DNA from: Flavobacteriales bacterium UBA958
GTDB lineage: Bacteria; Bacteroidota; Bacteroidia; Flavobacteriales_D; Crocinitomicaceae
Length of the DNA: 11,846 nt
Direction: 5' to 3'
Assembly: GCA_002293045.1 (NCBI GenBank)
Contig: DBCM01000079.1
Coordinates: forward strand, 499 to 12,344
A program made the position numbers and the translations under genes. The notes under the pieces are model-generated. The model worked only from the letters and a program-made list of their open reading frames with translations. It was not told the origin of the DNA and made no database searches. Shown in pieces: positions 7,344-11,846 of this stretch (within the stretch, counting starts at the first letter, position 1; every line of letters starts with the position of its first letter).

Positions 7344-7715
7344 TTATTTTGGATCAAGCACCCAAATATCTCCGTCTGTATCAATCATCTCCATTCGGTC
7401 TTTTTCGTATGTAGTAACAGTAAAGATTTCAACTTCACCGTCAATAATTACCGTAAGTTTCTCATCTAATACCGTATATGTTAACGGTTCGGTAAATGAC
7501 TCCGTTAAAAACGTATACGTAAACGTACCGGTACCGGTTAACTTGTCTACTTTCGTGAATTTAAACGAATAACTTTCACTTACTTCTGGCGCTACGCCAC
7601 CGATGGTGACTACCTTCCATTCGCCGTCAAGTCGACGATTAATTTTTGCATCCTTGGAACAAGAAGAGACAACAGCAATAATTGCCACAAGAAGCACTAA
7701 CAATCCTTTTTTCAT
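7344..7715 (-). CDS. Small lipocalin-like lipoprotein
   Basis: This 123-aa protein has a clean lipoprotein signal peptide (MKKGLLVLLVAIIAVV) and lipobox VSSC with Cys19. The mature part starts with RRLDGEWKVVTIGG, the usual opening of Bacteroidota lipocalin-like domains (a 'G-x-W' motif in the first strand). It continues as alternating beta strands: SYSFKFTKV, GTFTYTFL, LTYTVL, LTVIIDGE, then DRMEMIDTDGDIWVL. This fits a compact beta-barrel lipoprotein facing the periplasm or surface. The ligand is unknown. It has its own promoter and a strong terminator, so it is probably monocistronic. Confidence 0.85.
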   Translation of the reverse strand: MKKGLLVLLVAIIAVVSSCSKDAKINRRLDGEWKVVTIGGVAPEVSESYSFKFTKVDKLTGTGTFTYTFLTESFTEPLTYTVLDEKLTVIIDGEVEIFTVTTYEKDRMEMIDTDGDIWVLDPK

Positions 7716-7737
7716 AATAATGTATTTAAAATTTAAT

Positions 7738-7764
7738 CAAAGTTAGTGATAAATTCCAAATCAA
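7738..7764 (-). promoter_or_regulatory. Bacteroidota promoter for the lipocalin-like lipoprotein gene
   Basis: On the minus strand the -7 box TAACTTTG (7738-7745) is an exact TAnnTTTG match, 22 nt before the ATG at 7715. A TTG at 7762-7764 lies 16 bp upstream, slightly shorter than usual. The position relative to the gene is good. Confidence 0.55.
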
Positions 7765-7765
7765 G

Positions 7766-7852
7766 ATGTTCATAGACAAATTAAACGAGGAAATTAATGA
7801 TTTTTGTAAAGCACAGGATTTTCATGATGCTATAGAGAATTTGGTATTTTAG
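7766..7852 (+). CDS. Possible 28-aa microprotein ORF or gene remnant
   Basis: An ATG at 7766 opens 28 codons ending in TAG at 7850-7852. The peptide starts MFIDKLNEEINDFCKAQ and continues with a further acidic/hydrophobic stretch ending in ENLVF. Composition looks protein-like: charged and hydrophobic residues are spaced as in an amphipathic helix with no proline or glycine. It is divergent from the lipocalin-like gene and overlaps the end of the opposing CAP gene by 4 nt. No exact TAnnTTTG box is seen upstream on this strand. It could be a true microprotein, the N-terminal remnant of a deleted gene, or chance. I do not recognise it. Confidence 0.3.
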   Translation: MFIDKLNEEINDFCKAQDFHDAIENLVF

Positions 7853-8418
7853 TAGCCTTTTTTTAACAATTTTGCTACATAGCTGTCCATTTCATCTGTA
7901 AAGGTGGCACCAATACGATTTGATAAGCTGTGATGTGATGCTTCGAACAAAATCTTGTAGCCGTTTTCCCAAGGAGTTATAATGACTACTGAGGTTACTG
8001 TGGAGATGGTATATTCCGGTCTAGAAATTAATTTACAGTGCGAAGGAGAATTAATCCATCCTTGCACAGCGGCTTCTGCGAGATAGTCAAAATTTCCACC
8101 TCTAATTTGTTCCACCTGCGCCTTTATATTTGGCGAATCACCTTTACTACGTAAATTAAAAAGGCATTCTGTATTACAATAGTAACCTACACTATCAGAG
8201 TGAACACTTTTACCTGAAAAGGCATTTCCAGTTGTGATTCTTCGGCTGAAAGAGCGCATGAGTCCGCGTTCAAAGATCGTTGCCTTCGGTACATTGATTT
8301 GAGTCCTATAGGAATTGATTTTCTCCCAAATCATCAAGTCGAGTAATTCAGATTGAATCGTATCTTGAGCCATGGCAAAGCAAGGGGCACAAACTAGCAT
8401 AAAACATAAAACTTTCAT
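7849..8418 (-). CDS. Secreted CAP (SCP-like) domain protein, copy 1
   Basis: This 189-aa protein has a signal peptide (MKVLCFMLVCAPCFAMA, cut before Gln18). The body resembles a CAP/SCP fold. It opens with WEKINSYR, the family's usual first-helix motif. His73 in SVHSDS fits the first conserved CAP histidine, Glu115 in LAEAA the 'GEN' glutamate, and GWINSPSHCKLI supplies the second histidine, His127, in the position of the W-x-N-S-x-x-H motif. The core is more divergent than that of the copy at 11.1 kb, and extra cysteines occur (Cys81, Cys85, Cys128). Bacterial CAP proteins are extracellular with mostly unknown biochemical roles. It is the last gene of a three-gene minus-strand cluster, 15 bp behind the preceding gene. 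Confidence 0.75.
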   Translation of the reverse strand: MKVLCFMLVCAPCFAMAQDTIQSELLDLMIWEKINSYRTQINVPKATIFERGLMRSFSRRITTGNAFSGKSVHSDSVGYYCNTECLFNLRSKGDSPNIKAQVEQIRGGNFDYLAEAAVQGWINSPSHCKLISRPEYTISTVTSVVIITPWENGYKILFEASHHSLSNRIGATFTDEMDSYVAKLLKKGY

Positions 8419-8433
8419 GGGCTAATTTTTTAT

Positions 8434-8715
8434 TTATTTCGGGTGTTGTTGCAATGTATCAAGTAAGGAATTCAGCTCCTGTTCTGTAAAGGTTCCAGAA
8501 ACCCACGCTGCACGTTCTTTTGGTGGTAAGGAGAGGATGTAAATCGCCAAAGCGCGTTGTTGGATATTTATATCATCTTCTATGGTAGAATCAGGTGCCG
8601 TCCATTGAACGGATGAATCTTCTAAATTTAAAGGGGCAGGACCGGAGTGCCTTGCACAGGATGAAAATAAAACGAACGCAGTAAAAACGCTGAGCACGGA
8701 ACGGAAAAAGGTCAT
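8434..8715 (-). CDS. Small lipoprotein of unknown function
   Basis: This 93-aa lipoprotein has signal peptide MTFFRSVLSVFTAFVLF and lipobox FSSC (Cys20). The mature part has a disordered acidic stretch (about 30-48), then a predicted helical region: ALAIYILSLPPKERAAW and FTEQELNSLLDTL. The last segment weakly echoes the W-T-x-E helix of the two small proteins encoded just upstream. It lies 12 bp after the 80-aa gene and 15 bp before the CAP gene on the same strand, so the three are probably one transcript. No family recognised. Confidence 0.75.
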   Translation of the reverse strand: MTFFRSVLSVFTAFVLFSSCARHSGPAPLNLEDSSVQWTAPDSTIEDDINIQQRALAIYILSLPPKERAAWVSGTFTEQELNSLLDTLQQHPK

Positions 8716-8727
8716 GGCTAGGGTAGT

Positions 8728-8970
8728 TTAGGGTTTTTCAAAGGATTTAAGTACAATGGGTTCTTTTGGAATGGTAAATTTTCCTCGTTCGATGAAAAAC
8801 ACCTCCGCAAATTCTTTCTTTTGTTCGGGAGTCCAACACTCGGCTTCCTCGGCAAAGGCGTCTAGGGATTTGGAAATAGAGACATAATCCGTGGTATCGG
8901 CCTCAATGGTTTTCTGTGAATAAGCGCAAGTGCTACACAAGACAAGGGCGATAAAGAGATTTTTTTTCAT
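8728..8970 (-). CDS. Small exported protein, unknown (paired with the divergent lipoprotein)
   Basis: This 80-aa protein has a signal peptide (MKKNLFIALVLCSTCAYS, cut before Gln19 at a typical A-Y-S|Q site) and is probably periplasmic. The mature chain has a short helix (SISKSLDAFAEEAE), then WTPEQKKEFAEVFF and a beta-like tail, KFTIPKEPIVLKS. That second half parallels the C-terminus of the divergent lipoprotein (WTEEERQYFIDHF...IEI...LIFVK). It is the first gene of the three-gene cluster down to 7849. No TAnnTTTG box is obvious in its 112-bp upstream region. No family recognised. Confidence 0.75.
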   Translation of the reverse strand: MKKNLFIALVLCSTCAYSQKTIEADTTDYVSISKSLDAFAEEAECWTPEQKKEFAEVFFIERGKFTIPKEPIVLKSFEKP

Positions 8971-9085
8971 TTTTTGGAGCTTAGAGGTTTGATAATACGA
9001 AAGACCAGATTCGTTACATGGTTGAAAATGCTGTAACCAAACATTGCTTGTTCGTTCAATATGTGAATCTTAAGGCTCTTTCGTG

Positions 9086-9340
9086 ATGATGATAACCAAA
9101 GTTGTAAGTATAGGCATGCTATGGCTGGTAGCGAGTTGCGGCATTTCTAAGCCCACTATCCCGGATCATATGACGGAATTGGAACAGCACAAGCAAGAAG
9201 CCGATAAGAAACGTACCGACGTGCAAAGCGATTTTGAGATTATGAAAGGTTGGACCGAAGAGGAAAGACAGTACTTCATCGACCATTTCGTGTATAAAAG
9301 CATTGAAATAAGAAATGATACCTTGATTTTTGTGAAGTAA
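9086..9340 (+). CDS. Small lipoprotein, unknown (divergent partner of the 80-aa gene)
   Basis: This 84-aa lipoprotein has signal sequence MMITKVVSIGMLWL and lipobox VASC (Cys18). After a short linker there is a charged helix rich in Glu, Lys and Gln (about 29-52). Then come GWTEEERQYFIDHF and a final beta-like strand pair (IEIRNDTLIFVK). The run GTG-ATG-ATG at 9083-9091 leaves the exact start open; I prefer the ATG at 9086, and 9089 is equally possible. The C-terminal half resembles that of the 80-aa protein across the divergent 115-bp spacer. No terminator hairpin is evident before the convergent helicase gene. Confidence 0.75.
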   Translation: MMITKVVSIGMLWLVASCGISKPTIPDHMTELEQHKQEADKKRTDVQSDFEIMKGWTEEERQYFIDHFVYKSIEIRNDTLIFVK

Positions 9341-9429
9341 GTAAATGAATCAGAGTATGTAAAAATTATTGAATTTCCCGCCCCTTTTTGTAGGATTTAG
9401 ATAGGTTCGAGCTAATCAAAACATCGAAA

Positions 9430-10749
9430 TTATTTGGAGAGTTCAATCTTTAACTTCTTCCCTTTCACTTTTTCATGGCGAATTGTTGCAAGAAGCGATT
9501 TGACATGGTCTCTTTTCACAGCCGCATAAGACGCAAAATCAAGCACCGTAATCAAGCCAATTTCTTCTTTTAATAGATTTCCTTTTTGACCTAAAAATCC
9601 TACAATGTCGATTTTATTGATTTTGTCTTTTTTTCCTCCACTGAAATACAAGGTCACAAAAGGACTTTCAACGGGATGGGGAAGGTTTGTTGGTAAGATG
9701 AATGCTGATCTTGGAACTTCCAAATAATCAGGGGTGTTTTCGTCTATGTTGAGCAATAAATAGGAAGAACCATTCGATTTCATGCGTGCCGTACGACCGT
9801 TTCGATGAATAAATGCTTCTTCGCTATGGGGAAACTGAAAATGAACCACGTGTTGAATTTCAGGAATGTCCAAACCGCGTGAACCTAAATCGGTACAAAT
9901 CAAGGTGTGAAAGCTGCCATTTCGAAACTGAATTAACGCTCGTTCACGCTCGTCTTGTTCCATTCCTCCGTGGTAAATATTCGAGTCGTAACCCTTGTCG
10001 AGCAACTGATTACGAACCGATTCAGTAGCTTCTCTGAAATTGCAAAACACAATCGTTAATTCTCCATTGAACGAACAGAGTAAATCAAAAAGCTTTTCAA
10101 ATTTATTGCTATTTCGAACTGGATAATTCCAATATGTAATCGCTGGAGTTTCTGAATTTTCTAAATAATTTATGATTTCAGGATTGCGAAACGCTAAATA
10201 ATTGGGGAATTCTTTGTGTTCCGTGGCGGAAACCAACGTTGTAAAAACCAAGGCATGTAATTCTTGATAAATGAATTTAATTTGATCTTCAAAACCAAAT
10301 TCCAAACTTTTATCATATTCATCCACAACGAATTGCGTGACGTGTGATAAATCCAGGGTATTTCTACCAATGTGGTCGCAAATTCTTCCAGGTGTACCAA
10401 TAAGCAACGCTGGAGCTTCTTTTAAGCTTTTCTTTTCCACCGTGATCGAGTGACCGCCATAGCAAGTCAATACTTTAAAATTCGTTTTCATGGCACGAAA
10501 AACACCTTCAATTTGAATGGCTAATTCTCTTGATGGCGCTACAATCACCGCCTGAATTTCTTTTGAGCTTGAATCGAGTTTCAAGAATAAAGGCAACAAA
10601 AAGGCGAACGTTTTTCCGGTACCCGTTTGTGAAAGAATCATAAGGTTGCGCGCAGTTTCGCTTCTACTTAGGGTTTCTTGCTGTAAGGCATTTAGTTCTA
10701 AAAATCCAATATTGGAGAGAATGGAAGATACCTGTTGTTTTGAACTCAT
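9430..10749 (-). CDS. DbpA-like DEAD-box RNA helicase with DEYD motif II
   Basis: This 439-aa cytoplasmic ATP-dependent RNA helicase probably acts in ribosome assembly or RNA remodelling. Motifs in order: Q-motif glutamine Gln23; motif I SQTGTGKT (40-47); Ia APSREL (71-76); Ib TPGR (119-122); motif II DEYD (143-146); motif III SAT (174-176); IV IVFCN (233-237); V LGSRGLDI (288-295); VI HRNGRTAR (315-322). Residues about 364-439 (FVTLYFSGGKKDKINKIDIVG onward) match the DbpA-type RNA-binding domain, which in E. coli DbpA recognises a 23S rRNA hairpin. The unusual points are Tyr instead of Ala in motif II and Ser instead of Ala in motifs I and V. I leave the symbol blank because orthology with dbpA is not certain. 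It is a single gene with its own -7 box. Confidence 0.93.
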   Translation of the reverse strand: MSSKQQVSSILSNIGFLELNALQQETLSRSETARNLMILSQTGTGKTFAFLLPLFLKLDSSSKEIQAVIVAPSRELAIQIEGVFRAMKTNFKVLTCYGGHSITVEKKSLKEAPALLIGTPGRICDHIGRNTLDLSHVTQFVVDEYDKSLEFGFEDQIKFIYQELHALVFTTLVSATEHKEFPNYLAFRNPEIINYLENSETPAITYWNYPVRNSNKFEKLFDLLCSFNGELTIVFCNFREATESVRNQLLDKGYDSNIYHGGMEQDERERALIQFRNGSFHTLICTDLGSRGLDIPEIQHVVHFQFPHSEEAFIHRNGRTARMKSNGSSYLLLNIDENTPDYLEVPRSAFILPTNLPHPVESPFVTLYFSGGKKDKINKIDIVGFLGQKGNLLKEEIGLITVLDFASYAAVKRDHVKSLLATIRHEKVKGKKLKIELSK

Positions 10750-10753
10750 GCTG

Positions 10754-10761
10754 CAAAGATA
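10754..10761 (-). promoter_or_regulatory. Bacteroidota -7 box for the helicase gene
   Basis: On the minus strand the sequence TATCTTTG, followed by CAGC and the ATG at 10749, is an exact TAnnTTTG match. This 'TAnnTTTGCA just before ATG' arrangement recurs at the left-edge gene. No TTG is present 17-23 bp upstream, so the -33 element is weak. The leader would be almost absent. Confidence 0.55.
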
Positions 10762-10786
10762 GGGGGAGTTACAGAATAATACGGTT

Positions 10787-10953
10787 GGATTTCCAACGTG
10801 ATTCCAGAAGGGGTAAATTCCTGCTTCGCTAACGCTTCGCAGGACGATAAAAGACCAGCTTCGCTTAAGCTTCGAAGGATGATAAAAAGTTCTGCTTCGT
10901 TTTGCAAACTTCGCAGGGCGGAGGTGGGCGCAAATCAGTGGATTTCGAACTCG
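10787..10953. repeat. Imperfect direct repeats bracketing the tandem repeat
   Basis: GGATTTCCAACGTG (10787-10800) and GGATTTCGAACTCG (10940-10953) match at 11 of 14 positions and lie either side of the three tandem units. This could be a degenerate element boundary or simple chance. Confidence 0.3.
10821..10922. repeat. Three degenerate 35-36-bp tandem repeats
   Basis: Units begin at 10821, 10856 and 10892 (spacing 35 and 36 bp). Each has the pattern C-t/a-GCTTCG, about 7 variable bases, CTTCG-c/a-AGG, and the first two continue with A-c/t-GATAAAA. Units 1 and 3 carry short CTGC...GCAG inverted ends and could form weak hairpins. The variable bases and the 35/36 spacing break any reading frame, so this is noncoding. 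Similar CTTCGC-rich intergenic repeats are, as I recall, common in Bacteroidota genomes, but I cannot check copy number here. Confidence 0.6.
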
Positions 10954-11089
10954 TTCCTCGATGGAATGGATAGTTTGAATGCGGTGTTTGGGGGGAGGTA
11001 GAGCTTTAAAAAATCATTCCAATTGATTAGATAACATATTCAAAAGTAATGGCTACACACTGAACAGCTAAAACTCGCAATCTTTCCAT

Positions 11090-11596
11090 TCATTTATTAA
11101 CGGTTAAGACCACGTATCGGATGGGTTCATAAAAGTAAAAATTGTCGACAAAAAGTTGGTTTGATAATTGATTCCCAACATACATTCCAGTAAACCGTAA
11201 GCTTAATAGCAAGGCATTGTGTGAGACTGAATTTTTCCATAGTGTTACAATCTTTTCTGCTCGTTCTTCATCTGTTTTTAAATCCGGAAAACTACAGATG
11301 TTTTCTCCAATACAAATGAATTTTTTATCATAGATATAATTTACACGGTCATCAAACGATTCGAATGTTTTTGGAAAACTGGAGGGAATTCGTTGTGTAT
11401 GATCCAAGGGGACCGTGGAAGTTTCGATCATATAATTGAGCATTTGGTCATTCGCTTTTTTAGCCTTGGGTTCAAAGGCGAAAGGTGTAATGCCATAGGA
11501 TGCTCGATATTCATTTATTTTATTCATAACACGTTGATTTAATGTCTGTGCTTGAATAACAGATGAACTTATCAGGCTGAAGATTAAAAGTTTCAT
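11090..11596 (-). CDS. Secreted CAP (SCP-like) domain protein, copy 2
   Basis: From the ATG at 11596 this is a 168-aa protein with signal peptide MKLLIFSLISSSVIQA cut before Gln17. The CAP signature is clear: NKINEYRASYGITPF (first helix), His66 in LDHTQ, the GENI motif with Glu98, and LWKNSVSHNALL with His126 in the position of the 'W-x-x-S-x-x-H' motif, followed by FTGMYVG. Thus both His and the GEN Glu are present, as in active-looking CAP proteins. An upstream in-frame ATG at 11650 would add 18 residues before the signal peptide and overlap the next gene, so I reject it. It follows the right-edge gene by 31 nt and may be co-transcribed with it. It is related in fold to the CAP protein at 7.8-8.4 kb. 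Confidence 0.85.
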   Translation of the reverse strand: MKLLIFSLISSSVIQAQTLNQRVMNKINEYRASYGITPFAFEPKAKKANDQMLNYMIETSTVPLDHTQRIPSSFPKTFESFDDRVNYIYDKKFICIGENICSFPDLKTDEERAEKIVTLWKNSVSHNALLLSLRFTGMYVGNQLSNQLFVDNFYFYEPIRYVVLTVNK

Positions 11597-11627
11597 AATG
11601 GGCAGTTTGGAAAGATAAAACGATGAA

Positions 11628-11846
11628 CTAGGAAGCCTTTTCAATGACAAATCGCGTGATTTTTTTCACACGTGTTTCGTCTTCCAGAAGCCAAAACCAG
11701 GTCACACTTTCATGAGTAGATTCAGTACGAACCAATAATCCATAATCGAACCCTTGTTCCAAAATCTGTACTTTCATTACGCCATCACTTAATAGGCTCA
11801 CATCAACCGGTAAGGTACTCACCCAGTGGTTATCGACGTAATAAGA
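11628..11846 (-). CDS. C-terminal part of an unknown protein (runs off right edge)
   Basis: The frame is open from the right edge to the TGA-equivalent stop at 11628, giving 72 residues that end FVIEKAS. A GTG at 11820-11822 is internal, since the frame continues upstream of it (SYYVDNHW...), so the true start lies outside the window. The segment looks like beta strands (VMKVQILEQG, YGLLVRTES, SVTWFWLLED, KKITRFVIEK), consistent with the end of a compact beta-rich domain. I do not recognise it. It is just upstream of the CAP gene on the same strand. Confidence 0.65.
   Translation of the reverse strand, partial: SYYVDNHWVSTLPVDVSLLSDGVMKVQILEQGFDYGLLVRTESTHESVTWFWLLEDETRVKKITRFVIEKAS

Larger units (their letters stand above)
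10750..11089. other. 340-bp noncoding gap between helicase and second CAP gene
   Basis: This gap holds the helicase -7 box at its left end, the degenerate tandem repeat at 10821-10922, and a G-rich tract at 10990-10996. The right 90 bp are AT-rich with no feature I can support. A 67-codon open frame starting at a GTG (10798) covers the repeats, but it reads two of the units in different phases and has a low-complexity basic composition, so I treat it as noncoding. No tRNA or strong terminator is visible. Confidence 0.6.

Noticed and set aside
10821..10922. Possible CRISPR-like array
   Set aside because: Only three diverged units with no separate unique spacers and no cas genes nearby.
10798..11001. 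67-codon open frame from a GTG over the tandem repeats
   Set aside because: Repeat units are read in different phases (35-bp then 36-bp spacing), there is no plausible start or promoter, and the product is a low-complexity basic peptide.

Overview
The window looks like ordinary chromosome from a member of Bacteroidota, probably Flavobacteriales. Several exported proteins have lipobox or 'A-x-S/A|Q' signal peptides. Two large secreted proteins end in type A type-IX-secretion (T9SS) sorting domains. Shine-Dalgarno sequences are not evident, and five genes have the Bacteroidota -7 promoter box TAnnTTTG just upstream of the start codon. The genus cannot be fixed from sequence alone.

Layout. At the left edge (1-332, minus) is the N-terminus of a single-pass membrane protein. 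It is divergent from a two-gene plus-strand unit (390-1998): a beta-rich lipoprotein followed after 1 nt by a lipoprotein-type alpha/beta hydrolase. That unit converges with zero spacing on a minus-strand gene for a 417-aa exported coiled-coil protein (1999-3252). This gene is divergent from folE, GTP cyclohydrolase I (3368-4054). After a 235-bp gap comes a secreted DUF1028 protein with a T9SS tail (4290-5297), tail-to-tail with a secreted M28 zinc aminopeptidase that also has a T9SS tail (5318-7093, minus). A perfect 34-bp palindromic terminator (7290-7323) separates the M28 gene from a lipocalin-like lipoprotein gene (7344-7715, minus).

Next is a tight minus-strand cluster (8970 down to 7849) of two tiny exported proteins and a CAP/SCP-domain protein. 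A divergent tiny lipoprotein gene (9086-9340, plus) encodes a C-terminus resembling that of its neighbour. Then come a DbpA-like DEAD-box RNA helicase whose motif II reads DEYD (9430-10749, minus), a 340-bp noncoding gap with three degenerate 35-36-bp repeats, a second CAP-domain protein (11090-11596, minus), and the C-terminus of an unknown gene running off the right edge.

How the genes relate. Two genes are housekeeping-type (folE and the helicase). Most of the rest encode cell-surface or secreted products, and none is obviously part of one pathway with another. No mobile element, phage gene, CRISPR array, tRNA or rRNA was seen. The least explained parts are the small-exported-protein/CAP locus at 7.8-9.3 kb, a 28-codon ORF at 7766-7852, and the repeat-bearing gap at 10.75-11.09 kb. 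I found no clear evidence of a new multi-gene system.
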